A DNA stretch of 64,000 bases from Methylobacterium sp. Leaf112 (GCF_001423295.1 NZ_LMNG01000029.1:186001-250000); one strand, 5' to 3'. Counted from the stretch's first letter, positions 34,765 to 43,288 are shown. The notes: generated by a model not told the origin, from the letters alone. Program-made: numbers and translations.

Positions 34765-34935
34765 GGCGCTCCCCTCGGGCGAGGGCGCCGCCGCAACGAC
34801 CCGTCCCCGACCGGAGGGAGCGCCCGGGGACGGGGTTAGCACCGCGCTATGCTTGAATTGGCTTCCTCTGCGGAGTGTATCCACATCTTCGTCCGACGAT
34901 CGCGCGCTAGCGTTTCCGCTTCCTTAAGACTGGAT

Positions 34936-34959
34936 CCCCCGGGCCCGAAGGCCCGGGGG
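34936..34959 (-). terminator. strong stem-loop directly after the capsid gene
   Basis: A perfect 10-bp GC stem (CCCCCGGGCC / GGCCCGGGGG) with a CGAA tetraloop lies 6 bases past the capsid stop. It would end or slow transcription, or protect the capsid message, before the following genes. A poly-U tract is absent. Confidence 0.6.
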
Positions 34960-34965
34960 CCGGTG

Positions 34966-36237
34966 TCAGGCCGCGAACTTCAACAGCTTGATCGCATCGA
35001 AGTCCTGCACGCCGCCGCCGACGCGCTTCGTGGTGTAGAACAGCACGTAGGGCTTGGCCGAGTAGGGGTCGCGCAGCACCCGCAGGCCGGCTCGGTCGAC
35101 CACGAGATAGCCGCGGCGGAAATCGCCGAAGGCCAGGGACAGGCTGCCGGCCCCCGCATCCGGCATGGCCTCGGCCTCCGTCACCGGGAAGCCCAGCAGG
35201 GTCGCGCTTCGGTCGGCCCCCTGGGGCGGCTGCCAAAGGTAGTTGCCGTCGGCGTCCTTCATCTTTCGGATCGTGCTCTGCAGGCGCCGGTTCATGACGA
35301 AGCCGGCGTTCTGGCGGTAGCCGGCGCGCAGGGCGTAGATCAGGTCGAACAGCACGTCGGCCGGGTTGGCGGCCGGGAACGCCCCGGCCGCGCCCGTGGC
35401 AATGAGCCCGAGCTTGCCCGGGACCCAGGCGGAATTCGCCACGGTGTCGTGGCTGAGGAAGCCGCGCGGGCGGCTGATCCCGTTGCCGGTCACGAACGCG
35501 GTGCCCTCCTGCTCGGCGAACGCCGTCTCGACCTCGTCGGCGAGCCAGGCGTCGATGTCGACGATGGCGTCGTCGAGCAGCGTCTGGGTCGCCGCCGGCA
35601 TGGCGTAGAGCTCCATGGCGGGGAAGCTCAGCTCCGACAGGGTCGGCGCGTCGGTCTGCGGCCGGGGCGCGGCCTCGGCGACCCAGCCCGACACCGCCTC
35701 CGTCACCGAGACGGCGCGCTTGTACTGCCCGCCCGAGATCGTGCGGACCGTGGCGAGCGCCCGGATCGGCGAGAGGCGGGCCAGCCGGGTGAGCACGTCG
35801 CGCTCGATGGTCTCGGGCACGAGGTAGCCGCCATCCGGGCCGGAGCCCGCCGACAGGGCTTTTTCCTCCAGGCGCTTGAGGCCGCCGCTCTCGCCGGCCC
35901 GGACGTAGAGGTCGAAGGCCGCCTTGTGCTCCGTGGCCGCGGCGTCCCGGGGTGGGTTGCCGGCGCCGAGGGGCGCCCGGCGCCCGTCGAGGGTGAGGCG
36001 GTCGAGGCGGGTGCGGGCGGTGTCCAGGGCCGCGTCGATGCGGGCGAGTTTTTCTTCCGTCAGCACGTCCGTCCCGAGCCGGCCCTCGATCTCGGCCAGC
36101 CGGGTGTCGTTGGTTTCGCGGAACGCCGCGAAGGCGCCCTGCAGATCGGTCATGGCATGGGCCACGGCCGGATCGCCGCCGGCGGCCTTGTCCTCCAGGG
36201 GAAACGATTTGGTTTCGAGGGGGTGATGGACGGTCAT
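34966..36237 (-). CDS. GTA major capsid protein, HK97 fold (g5 type)
   Basis: 423 residues. The N-terminal region (about residues 20-110) is a helical scaffold (VAHAMTDLQGAFAAFRETNDTRLAEIEGRL) removed by the prohead protease in related particles. The HK97 body follows from GPDGGYLVPETIERDVLTRLARLSPIRALATVRTISGGQYKRAVS to VGGGVQDFDAIKLLKF. Length and motifs fit GTA capsids. The start overlaps the protease stop by four bases. The frame is complete. A strong stem-loop follows the stop. Confidence 0.92.
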   Translation of the reverse strand: MTVHHPLETKSFPLEDKAAGGDPAVAHAMTDLQGAFAAFRETNDTRLAEIEGRLGTDVLTEEKLARIDAALDTARTRLDRLTLDGRRAPLGAGNPPRDAAATEHKAAFDLYVRAGESGGLKRLEEKALSAGSGPDGGYLVPETIERDVLTRLARLSPIRALATVRTISGGQYKRAVSVTEAVSGWVAEAAPRPQTDAPTLSELSFPAMELYAMPAATQTLLDDAIVDIDAWLADEVETAFAEQEGTAFVTGNGISRPRGFLSHDTVANSAWVPGKLGLIATGAAGAFPAANPADVLFDLIYALRAGYRQNAGFVMNRRLQSTIRKMKDADGNYLWQPPQGADRSATLLGFPVTEAEAMPDAGAGSLSLAFGDFRRGYLVVDRAGLRVLRDPYSAKPYVLFYTTKRVGGGVQDFDAIKLLKFAA

Positions 36238-36785
36238 GCGAACCTCTTGGCGCGGGGGGAGGGAGCGGCGACGGGCCGGGTGGACGGATGGGCGCGCGGC
36301 GGGGCGACGCGCCGGGCGAAGGCGTGGAGCGCCTGCGCCAAGGGGAGGGATTCCGAGGGCAGGGATTCCGAGGGGGCGGATTTCGCCGCGATGCGCGCGC
36401 CGGGCTGGAGCGGGAAGGTGACGAGGGAAATCTCCCACAGGTCGAGGCTGTGGAGCCGGCGCAGGCCGCCGCGGTCCGGGCTCGCCCTGACGGTGCGGAA
36501 CCCGATGGAGAGCCCGTCGAGGGCGCCCTCGCGCAGGAGGGCGTCGAGTTCGCGCGCGCGCTGCACGGCGAGGTTCAGTTGCCCCGCGACGCGCAGGCCG
36601 CGCGCATCTTCCGTGAGCGACAGCCAGCGCCCGACGGGCTCGGCTGGATCGTGCTGCCACAGCATGCGCACGCCCGAGTTCCCCCGGGCGCGGAGGCTCG
36701 CGGCGAACGCGCCCGGCGCCACCACGTCGCGCCCGAGATCGGGCACGCCGAACAGGCTGGCATAGCCGGTGAAATGGCCGTCCAT
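36234..36785 (-). CDS. GTA prohead protease (g4 type)
   Basis: 183 residues of the HK97 prohead protease family: FTGYASLFGVPDLGRDVVAPGAFAASLR, the catalytic histidine in VRMLWQHDPAEPVGRW, and the serine region in DGLSIGFRT. LDLWEISLVTFPLQPGARI is the typical core strand. A short duplication (PSESLPSESLP) sits in the C-terminal tail. It matures the capsid. ATG 36785 is preferred over an upstream start at 36839 because the protein then starts MDGHFTGYA as in relatives. Confidence 0.88.
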   Translation of the reverse strand: MDGHFTGYASLFGVPDLGRDVVAPGAFAASLRARGNSGVRMLWQHDPAEPVGRWLSLTEDARGLRVAGQLNLAVQRARELDALLREGALDGLSIGFRTVRASPDRGGLRRLHSLDLWEISLVTFPLQPGARIAAKSAPSESLPSESLPLAQALHAFARRVAPPRAHPSTRPVAAPSPRAKRFA

Positions 36786-36862
36786 GGGGGGGCTCCAATC
36801 GGGATAAGCGGCTTTTGGGGGCATCCCCCCGCAGAGCAAGGCGATCGCATGGGCGCGCCGGT

Positions 36863-37003
36863 GTCATTCCGGATCGCGCGCTGAGCGAACCCGGACCCGG
36901 AGGGCCGCGCCGGAGGCGTGCAATCCAGAGCCGCCGACAGCGCCAAGATTTGCGAAACCGGTGTTTCTGGGGCCCGGGTTCCGCTGCGCGGCCCCGGAAT
37001 GAC
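36863..37003. repeat. imperfect palindromic intergenic repeat element
   Basis: A 141-base element whose ends are inverted: GTCATTCCGG at the left and CCCCGGAATGAC at the right, with inner arms CCCGGACCCGG and GGGCCCGGGTTCC. It can fold into a long hairpin. It has no reading frame of its own worth noting and looks like the REP/MITE-like intergenic repeats common in methylobacterial genomes; that comparison is from memory. It lies between the protease and portal genes. A second short inverted stretch, CTCCCCCGC..GGGAGAG, follows at about 37052-37072. Confidence 0.6.
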
Positions 37004-37084
37004 AAAGCGTGGCGGGACTTTCGAAGCCCCCCGCACGCCCAATGCAATCGCCCTCCCCCGCAAAGGGAGAGGGTCGGGGCGAGC

Positions 37085-38236
37085 TCACCCCGCCGCGCCG
37101 TAACCCACCGCCGCGCGCTTCTCCGTGTCGCTCAGGAACTCTGCGTCCCCGACCCGGCGCCACAACGACTCGCGTTCGGGCGCGAGGGCCTCGATGGCGT
37201 AGAGGTCGGGTTCCAGGCGGGCGGGGCCGAAGGCGGGCTCCAGCCAGTGGGCGAGGGATTCGGCCGTGCGGCGCACCAGCGGGATCACCGTCTGGCGGTA
37301 GAAGGCGCGGTTGGCCTCGGCGTAATTGGCGTGGGTGTTGTCGCCGGGCAGACCCAGCAACAGGGGCGGGACGCCGAAGGCCAGGGCGATCTCGCGGGCC
37401 GCACCACTCTTCGCCTCGACGAAATCCATGTCCTTCGGCGAGAGGGCCAGGGGCTTCCAGTCGAGGCCGCCCTCCAGCAGCAGAGGGCGCCCGGCATTGC
37501 CGGCGCCCTGGTAGTTGGCTTCGAGTTCGGCCTTCAGGCGGGTGAATTGCGCCTCGCTCAAGGTGCCGCCGGTCTGCGCGGCGAAGACGAGGGCGCCCGA
37601 GGGCCGGGCGGCGTTGTCGAGGAGGGCCTTGTTCCAGGCGCTGGCGGCGTTGTGGATGTCGAGCGCGGTGGCCGCCGCCTCCATGGGGGCGAGGCCGTAA
37701 TGGTCGTCCCCCGGATGGAACAGGGTGAGGTGGAGGATGGGCGCGACGCCCGCCTGGTCGAGGTCGTACCGCAGGGTGCGGCCCCCCACCGTGTAGGCGT
37801 AGGCCACGGGCCAGCCGTCCGGCCCCGGCACCACCCGCATCCGGTCCGGGCGCAGGACGTGGAACTCGCGCGGGGTGCCGTCCAGACTCTCGACCGCCAG
37901 GTAGGCGTTGCCCGAGACCATGAGGTGCCCGTAGACCGATTCGAGGAGCCGCGCCCCGCCCTCGCGCGGGTTCGGGCGGGCGAGCAGCTGCAGGAGCGGG
38001 TGCTCGTGTCCCGCATCGGCCAGCACCAGGGGCAGGGACGCGGCGGCCTCGGCGACGAGTCGCACGGCTCGGTGGACCACGGCGTTGCGCTGGAAGCCCT
38101 CGCGGGCGAGGGCGCTCCCCTCGCGCGGCGTCCACACCGCCCGGCCCTCGCCGTAGAACTGCACCGCGAGGGGCGCGGCCTTCGTTTCGGGCACGGGAAA
38201 GGCTGCCCGCGCGAGGCGGGTGAAGAGGTTGGGCAT
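37085..38236 (-). CDS. GTA portal protein, HK97 type (g3)
   Basis: 383 residues of the HK97 portal family: EGFQRNAVVHRAVRLVAEAAASLPL, LLARPNPREGGARLLESVYGHLMVSGNAYLAVE, and DFVEAKSGAAREIALAFGVPPLLLGLPGDNTHANYAEANRAFYRQTVIPLV are diagnostic. It forms the dodecameric ring for DNA entry and exit. The gene appears intact. It begins 28 bases after the stop of the truncated terminase. Confidence 0.92.
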   Translation of the reverse strand: MPNLFTRLARAAFPVPETKAAPLAVQFYGEGRAVWTPREGSALAREGFQRNAVVHRAVRLVAEAAASLPLVLADAGHEHPLLQLLARPNPREGGARLLESVYGHLMVSGNAYLAVESLDGTPREFHVLRPDRMRVVPGPDGWPVAYAYTVGGRTLRYDLDQAGVAPILHLTLFHPGDDHYGLAPMEAAATALDIHNAASAWNKALLDNAARPSGALVFAAQTGGTLSEAQFTRLKAELEANYQGAGNAGRPLLLEGGLDWKPLALSPKDMDFVEAKSGAAREIALAFGVPPLLLGLPGDNTHANYAEANRAFYRQTVIPLVRRTAESLAHWLEPAFGPARLEPDLYAIEALAPERESLWRRVGDAEFLSDTEKRAAVGYGAAG

Positions 38237-38263
38237 GATGGAAATCCCCTGAACGGCGGCGGA

Positions 38264-39093
38264 TCACAGCCGCCGGATGCGCGGCTCGGCCGAGCCCCGC
38301 AGCATGAGGTGGGTCAGCGCCCACACGAGGGCGTCGAGGCGGTCGGGCGAGGCGCCGGAGGACAGGCCGTCGGGCCCGAAATCGCAGAGCTCGTCCTCCA
38401 GCGCCGGAAGGGCGCCGACATGGTGGACCCGTCCTTGGGCGTAGAGCACCGAGACCGGCTCGGCCCGGAGGTATTTTCCGCGGGTGGCCCGTACGGGGAT
38501 CACCGGCACGGACGCGTCCACCTGCCCAAGGACGGCCGTCACCATCTCGCCGCCCTGGTTGACCTCGACCACGAGACTGTCGGCATCGAGGCGATGGTAG
38601 AGGGCCAGCGCCGCGGCGGCCCAGGCCTCGGGCGTCGCCCGGGCGAGGGTCGCGTCGGCGAGCACGTAGGCGTGACCGGAGGGCGCGAGACCCGTCGCCA
38701 CGATGCCGCAGGCATCGGCCCCGGCCTTCGAGGTGGCCGGCGGATCCACCGCCACGACGATGCGGCGCAGATCCTCCGGGGCGCGGGCGACGCGGGTGTG
38801 TTCGAGGGCCGCGCGGGTCCACAGGGCGTCGGCACGGTCCTCGATGAGCTCTCCGTCCAGCTCCTGGCGCCCGAGTCGGGTGCCGGCGTAGCGCCCCACC
38901 ACCGCGTCGAGGAAGCTCGGCGCCAAGTTGTCGGCGTTGTCGGCCGTGCGGGATCGGCTCACCACCGTGGTCGGGTCGGCGAGGAGCCGGCGCAGGAGCG
39001 GGATCGGGCGCGGCGTGGTGGTGACGAGGCCGCGCGGGGCGTGGCCGAGGCGCAGGCCGAACTGGATCATGTCCCAGGTGGCGTCGGCGTAGC
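38264..39093 (-). pseudogene. GTA large terminase, 5' half replaced by a mobile element
   Basis: Only the C-terminal 275 residues remain. They run from YADATWDMIQFGLRLGHAPRGLVTTTPRP (end of the ATPase domain) through the nuclease domain: VVAVDPPATSKAGADACGIVATG with the first metal-binding Asp, VVEVNQGGEMV with the Glu, and DRLDALVWALTHLML with the last Asp. The Walker A and B parts of the ATPase, about 150-200 residues, are absent. Homology stops near 39093, where AT-rich DNA with a TGT end begins. An internal ATG at 39070 could start a nuclease-only fragment. Without the motor domain the particle could not pack DNA, unless the missing half is joined elsewhere. Confidence 0.88.
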
Positions 39094-39102
39094 TGTAAGG
39101 GC

Positions 39103-39240
39103 TGTAAAAGCCTGCCGCACAATTTTCGCTAAGTGCTTGTTTTAAAGAAGCAATATTTTCAGTCTATAAAAAGAAAACACCGCAAATCCGCAAATAAGCT
39201 GCCGCATGGGGTACGCATTTCGAAATAAACATGCCGCAAA
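39103..39240. repeat. repeated TGCCGCA boxes at the element's left end
   Basis: TGCCGCA occurs three times in the same orientation (39113, 39200 and 39232), each followed within about 10 bases by an AT-rich stretch and a TTCG; CCGCAAATCCGCAAAT at 39179-39194 adds related half-sites. Tn7-like ends carry several transposase-binding sites of about 20 bp arranged this way. The binding role is inferred. Confidence 0.45.
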
Positions 39241-39319
39241 AATTGCTTCGTCCATGCGAAACAGAATATTAACTATAATTATTACCTATAGGAGCTGTTT
39301 GTAAACAGGCATTTCTGAC

Positions 39320-40804
39320 TTGTCCTCGGCAGCATCTTTGCCAGTGCGCGTTAGGCACCTCGCTGACGAGCCGGCCTACGACCTGTTCCGGCGCTTGGGA
39401 ACGGCGATGGGACAGCCGAGGCCGAGCAAGTTCGCGGCGGAACTCGGTCTCAATTGGTCTGCGATCAAGGCGGGAAAGATGACACCGACCATTGCCGAAC
39501 TCGCCGGCGTTGACCAACAACAGCTTGCGGCAGCAACGTTTGAACGCAGGGGCGAACTCACCACCTTCCGCTCCACCGCCTTCAGGAACCAGGAGTGGCA
39601 GTCCAGCATCCGTGCGTGTCCTCGGTGCGTGGAGGAAGACAGGTTCGTTTCACATTCCAACACCGGTATCCATCGACGTAGCTGGTGGGACCTTCGGGTG
39701 ATCGAACGTTGCCCAAAACATGGGAATGCGCTCGTTGACGGCTGCACCGACTGCGGCTGCACTATTATCGATAGCGGACGAGGCATCTGCTTGTGCGGAA
39801 AGGACTTGATCTCGGAAACCCAAGCGGCAGATGAACGGCTATGGGAATGGGACAAATATTATATTTCACGCCTCCTTGGCCGCCCGCATCCACCGGTTCC
39901 ACTGCTCGACCCCCTGCGTTTCGTGTCTCTGGCCCCAGCCGTTCTGGCCCTCGCCGGCCTTCAAAGACCTGAAGAGAAGCCGATGGCCACCCTGGCTAGC
40001 ATCGGCTTCGGCTTCGCCTTGCAGGACGACTTGGCAATCGAGAGCGCGATGGCTGTAAGAGCGCCGTTCGACAAAGGGCGAGACCAAATAAACACCTTCC
40101 TCGATCCGCTACACTCGTTGCTTAAAGGGAACGACGATCTTGGCCACGGACCCTTGCTAGCTCTCGTCCGCCGCTTTGCGCGAACGCATCTTCCCGTCAC
40201 TGCGACCACGAAGCTTCTGGGCGCAGGCTACGAAAACGTTGACTTCGCCGATAAGCATCAAACTCAGCGCGAAATTGGAATAGATCGGCACATCCTGATC
40301 AAACTTTATCGGGAATTGGTCGACCCCGAAGCAAGGGCACTACCGACCGCGTTGCATAATCACGATGTCGGCCGCATCCGGAAAGAATTCGAAGCATGCC
40401 TGCTTTATTCCGAGGCGAGACGTAGGCTCGGAATTCGGCCAAACATCTTTGCGATGCTGATCGAGATCCCTGACGGCGTGCTTCCAAGAGCGAGGTGGTC
40501 TTATTCTGAGCGACCTTACGTAAAGCTTCAAGATGTCGTCGCACTCGAAAGCGCAGCCGTATCCAATGCACCATTCATCACGAAGCTCTCGCGGAGCATG
40601 ATGCCGATGCAGGATTTTTGGAAGACCGGACTTCCATATGATAAGCTGATCGACAAGGGTGCGCTACTAAATGCGCTACTTACATCTCTCAAACAACAAA
40701 GGATCTCTCCTGTCGCTAGGTTGGCGAACAGTGCCGGTTTAGGTAGTCTTGTGTTCTCCCGAGAGGAAATCTCAGACTTAATAGCACTGACAATAGATTA
40801 TTAA
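39320..40804 (+). CDS. tniQ: TniQ/TnsD-family transposition target selector
   Basis: 494 residues. The N-terminal TniQ domain starts SLPVRVRHLADEPAYDLFRRL. A zinc-finger block follows: C-x2-C in ACPRCVEEDRF, then RRSWWDLRVIERCPKHGNALVDGCTDCGCTI and GICLCGKDL, the CCHC-type pattern of TniQ and TnsD. The remaining 300 residues are helical and less conserved, with a length closer to TnsD than to the short TniQ. In Tn7-like elements this protein recruits the transposition machinery to a target site. The start is uncertain: TTG at 39320 is the first usable codon after an in-frame stop at 39302, with no strong ribosome site. Codon use is much less GC-biased than its neighbours, a sign of transfer. 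Confidence 0.82.
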   Translation: MSSAASLPVRVRHLADEPAYDLFRRLGTAMGQPRPSKFAAELGLNWSAIKAGKMTPTIAELAGVDQQQLAAATFERRGELTTFRSTAFRNQEWQSSIRACPRCVEEDRFVSHSNTGIHRRSWWDLRVIERCPKHGNALVDGCTDCGCTIIDSGRGICLCGKDLISETQAADERLWEWDKYYISRLLGRPHPPVPLLDPLRFVSLAPAVLALAGLQRPEEKPMATLASIGFGFALQDDLAIESAMAVRAPFDKGRDQINTFLDPLHSLLKGNDDLGHGPLLALVRRFARTHLPVTATTKLLGAGYENVDFADKHQTQREIGIDRHILIKLYRELVDPEARALPTALHNHDVGRIRKEFEACLLYSEARRRLGIRPNIFAMLIEIPDGVLPRARWSYSERPYVKLQDVVALESAAVSNAPFITKLSRSMMPMQDFWKTGLPYDKLIDKGALLNALLTSLKQQRISPVARLANSAGLGSLVFSREEISDLIALTIDY

Positions 40805-40897
40805 TTTATTACATCAATTTCGGTATAATAGAGGGTACAACGACGTAGTATTATTGGATATATATGTTTTTATGTTAGCAAAAATCAATAATAATTT

Positions 40898-41302
40898 TTA
40901 CCACGCTCGTTTTGTAGTGGAGATTCGAGTTAGTCGATGATTGTCTGGAAGGGGCTCGCCTGCGTTCGCGATATGCCATGCTGCCTCATTTACGGCAGGT
41001 TCAATTCTCCCATTTCCAGCGTGATCAATCCCATAATACATAAGCTCCTCATCTTCACTCATGTATTGGAAAATATCGCCGATTTCCTTGTGTCTTTCAT
41101 CGAAAAGATATTGCGTAGTAATAAATACTGCCTCAACTTTATCTAACCCCGGGAATATTTCAATAGATTTGTTTGAGGAGATTATTTCAAGTTCGAGCCA
41201 CGTTTCTGCTTGATGAAGGTCGCAATAATAACTGCTTTCATGATCTGCATCAAATTCATGATTACTCGGAGGTGAGGTGCTAATACGAATATTTTTCATC
41301 AT
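40898..41302 (-). CDS. unknown acidic protein on the mobile element
   Basis: 134 residues from ATG 41302 (AAAGG five bases upstream); longer starts up to 41377 are possible. The sequence is acidic and hydrophilic (FDADHESSYYCDLHQAETWLELEIISSNKSIEIFPGLDKVEAVFITTQYLFDERHKEIGDIFQYMSEDEELMYYGIDHAG) with no signal peptide or membrane helix. No family is recognised. AT-rich codon use matches tniQ, so it came with the element. It is convergent with tniQ. Small acidic proteins of this kind are sometimes immunity or anti-defence factors, but nothing here shows it. Confidence 0.55.
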   Translation of the reverse strand: MMKNIRISTSPPSNHEFDADHESSYYCDLHQAETWLELEIISSNKSIEIFPGLDKVEAVFITTQYLFDERHKEIGDIFQYMSEDEELMYYGIDHAGNGRIEPAVNEAAWHIANAGEPLPDNHRLTRISTTKRAW

Positions 41303-41682
41303 AGACCTTTGCCGCGGTGTCTGAATTGTATCATAAGTAGCGAAGGATTGAGGGTCAATTGATGGACGTGTCGCCAATGGAGCGAGGTGTGGGTCAGGTC
41401 GAGCGAAACCCGTTACCGGTCGAGATTAGAAGGCCGAAGGCGAGACACTAAATACTTGAGTAGTGGGCAGTGACGCGTCCTCGTTAAAGCTTATCAAAAT
41501 CCAGTGATCCCAATATATGCCCTCAATTTTTGATAATAAATCGGTCTGATTTCCTGCGCTCTATGCTCACGTAGTGCCTAGGTGTCGAGGTTCTATGGTA
41601 TGTAGGTCTGTTTATCACTGGGGCCAGCTTAGTGGGAGGTTCACATGTCACGGAACCGCGAGCCTGGCTGTATCCCGGCAGA
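41303..41682. other. 380-bp non-coding stretch between the element genes and arsH
   Basis: No gene or RNA is recognised. The base composition moves from AT-rich to GC-rich across it, so a boundary between DNA of different origin probably lies between about 41400 and 41680. Confidence 0.5.
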
Positions 41683-42435
41683 TTAGGAAGTCCGCCTCAC
41701 GAATTTGATGTCGGCTGCCACGGCCTTCAGGCGCTCAGGCTCGCGCTCCTTCCGTTCGGAATAGCGGTCCACGAGATAGTCGGCCCGCCCGCGAGTGAGC
41801 AGGGTGAACTTGACCAGCTCCTCACAGACATCCACCACCCGGTCGTAGAGTGGACCCGGCTTCATCCGACCGCTGTCATCGAACTCCTTGTAGGCCATGG
41901 GCACCGAGGACTGGTTGGGGATGGTGATCATCCGCATCCAGCGCCCAAGGATGCGCAGATTGTTGACGGCGTTGAATGACTGCGAGCCGCCCGAAACCTG
42001 CATCACGGCCAGGGTTCGACCTTGCGTCGGACGCACAGAGCCCTCTGACAGAGGCAGCCAGTCGATCTGGCTCTTGATGACCCCGGTCATGTTGCCGTGG
42101 CGCTCGGGACTGACCCAGACATGCCCCTCCGACCAAATCGAGAACTCCCTGAGCTCCTGAACCTTGGGGTGGTCGGCAGTCGTGTCGTCCGGCAATGGCA
42201 GGCCGTGCGCGTCGTAGATCCGCACCTCGCCCCCCATCGCCTCCAGCAGGCGGGCCGCCTCGTAGGCCAGGAAGCGGCTGAAAGAACGCTCTCGGAGCGA
42301 GCCGTATAGGATCAGGAAGCGTGGGGCGTGGGTGAACGGCGCTTCCATTTGCAGGGCGGCGGGCGTCGGGACTGTGAAGTGCCCCTCGCTGAGGTTCGGC
42401 AGGCCATCGGCGAAGAGCTGGTGGGGCTTGTCCAA
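41683..42435 (-). CDS. arsH: organoarsenical oxidase ArsH (NADPH-dependent flavoprotein)
   Basis: 250 residues. ArsH oxidises trivalent organoarsenicals to less toxic pentavalent forms using FMN and NADPH. The flavodoxin-like FMN loop is [20 protein letters not shown] (about residues 41-60), and [51 protein letters not shown] is typical of ArsH. The best start is TTG at 42435, with AGGAA upstream; [11 protein letters not shown] further in is the alternative. It is divergent from arsRCB with an 47-base shared control region. Confidence 0.9.
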   Translation of the reverse strand: MDKPHQLFADGLPNLSEGHFTVPTPAALQMEAPFTHAPRFLILYGSLRERSFSRFLAYEAARLLEAMGGEVRIYDAHGLPLPDDTTADHPKVQELREFSIWSEGHVWVSPERHGNMTGVIKSQIDWLPLSEGSVRPTQGRTLAVMQVSGGSQSFNAVNNLRILGRWMRMITIPNQSSVPMAYKEFDDSGRMKPGPLYDRVVDVCEELVKFTLLTRGRADYLVDRYSERKEREPERLKAVAADIKFVRRTS

Positions 42436-42456
42436 GACGCTTCGTTCCTCTATGTT

Positions 42457-42470
42457 TCAACGATGTTTGA
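42457..42470. promoter_or_regulatory. candidate ArsR operator between arsH and arsR
   Basis: TCAACGATGTTTGA has TCAA/TTGA arms and sits in the middle of the arsH-arsR divergent region, overlapping both presumed promoters. ArsR-type repressors bind such imperfect dyads, so one site could control both directions. Confidence 0.45.
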
Positions 42471-42482
42471 GATATTGACATC

Positions 42483-42830
42483 ATGATGGACGAACGGCAA
42501 GCCGTCGCCGCTTTCGCGGCCCTTGGCCAGGTGCACCGCCTACGCATCGTGCGCCAGCTCGTCACCGCCGGTCCTGACGGCATGGCGGCCGGCATGCTGG
42601 CCGAGGCGGTCGGCGTGTCGGGCACCAACCTGTCGTTCCACCTGAAGGAGCTCTCGCATTCCGGGCTGGTCACGTCCCGGCGGGAGGGGCGCTCGATCAT
42701 CTACAGCGCCGCCTACCCGGACCTGTCCGAGCTCATCCAGTTCCTGATGCGCGACTGCTGCCAGGGACGCCCCGAGGTCTGCGCCCCGGCTGTCGCTGCC
42801 CTCGCCGCATGTTGCACGGAGACCGCCTGA
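42483..42830 (+). CDS. arsR: arsenic-responsive repressor ArsR
   Basis: 115-residue winged-helix repressor of the ArsR/SmtB family. The DNA-binding helices are in GMAAGMLAEAVGVSGTNLSFHLKELSHSGLVTSRREGRSIIYSA. The classical N-terminal CVC-type site is missing; instead cysteines cluster at the C-terminus (RDCCQGRPEVC and AACCTE), as in ArsR2/ArsR3-type sensors that bind As(III) there. Two consecutive ATGs (42483 and 42486) are possible. The stop overlaps arsC (TGATG). Confidence 0.9.
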   Translation: MMDERQAVAAFAALGQVHRLRIVRQLVTAGPDGMAAGMLAEAVGVSGTNLSFHLKELSHSGLVTSRREGRSIIYSAAYPDLSELIQFLMRDCCQGRPEVCAPAVAALAACCTETA

Positions 42831-43255
42831 TGGACGTCGTGATCTACCACAACCCGGATTGCGGCACGTCCCGCAACACCCTGGCCCTCATCCGCAACGC
42901 CGGCATCGAGCCGCACGTGGTCGAGTACCTGAAGACGCCCCCAAACCGGATCCTGGTGCGCCAGCTTGCCGAGCGGGCGGGCGTGAAGGTCCGTGATCTG
43001 CTCCGTGAGAAGGGTACGCCCTACGCGGAGCTCGGCCTTTCGGACGAGAGCCTGACGGACGATCAGCTTCTGGATGCCATTGCCGAACATCCAATCCTGC
43101 TGAACCGCCCCTTGGTCGTCACCCCTCTAGGTGTTGCCCTGTGCCGCCCCTCCGAGGCGGTCCTCGACCTCCTCCCGGCCCAGCGGGGCGAGTTCGTGAA
43201 GGAGGATGGCGAGCGCGTCGTCGACGAGCACGGGCGCCGCGTCGCCACCGCCTGA
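42830..43255 (+). CDS. arsC: glutaredoxin-dependent arsenate reductase ArsC
   Basis: 141 residues. Reduces arsenate to arsenite with glutathione and glutaredoxin. The catalytic cysteine is in YHNPDCGTSRNTLALIRNAG (C12-like position, with the following arginines RQLAERAG and NRPLVVTPLGVALCRPSE supplying the anion site). This is the plasmid R773-type fold. ATG 42830 overlaps the arsR stop. The arsenite made is exported by the next gene's product. Confidence 0.93.
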   Translation: MDVVIYHNPDCGTSRNTLALIRNAGIEPHVVEYLKTPPNRILVRQLAERAGVKVRDLLREKGTPYAELGLSDESLTDDQLLDAIAEHPILLNRPLVVTPLGVALCRPSEAVLDLLPAQRGEFVKEDGERVVDEHGRRVATA

Positions 43256-43288
43256 ACCGCCACCCGTCAAGAACAAGAAACGGTCCCG

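Larger units (their letters stand above)
39094..41682. mobile_element. visible part of a Tn7/Tn5053-like element with TniQ gene
   Basis: The DNA changes abruptly from GC-rich GTA sequence to AT-rich sequence at about 39094, inside the terminase gene. The first bases are TGTAAGGGC (or TGTAAAAGCC from 39103); TGT...ACA ends are usual for Tn7 and Tn5053 relatives. A TniQ/TnsD-family gene and an unknown gene follow. The right boundary is not visible: no matching inverted end or copy of the target bases is recognisable by 41682, so the element could end here or extend through the arsenic, copper and sulfite genes beyond the window. Transposase genes (TnsA/B/C or TniA/B) are not in the window. Confidence 0.65.

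Noticed and set aside
39320..40804. A CRISPR-guided (CAST) transposition system based on TniQ
   Set aside because: No Cas gene, array or Cas12k-like frame accompanies the gene in the window, so TniQ alone supports only a Tn7/Tn5053-like element.
40937..41146. Plus-strand 69-codon frame opposite the unknown cargo gene
   Set aside because: Antisense shadow with no ribosome site.
41448..41460. CTAAATACTTG resembling CTAAGTGCTTG at the left end of the element, as a possible right end
   Set aside because: The match is in direct, not inverted, orientation, with no TGT/ACA terminus or target duplication.
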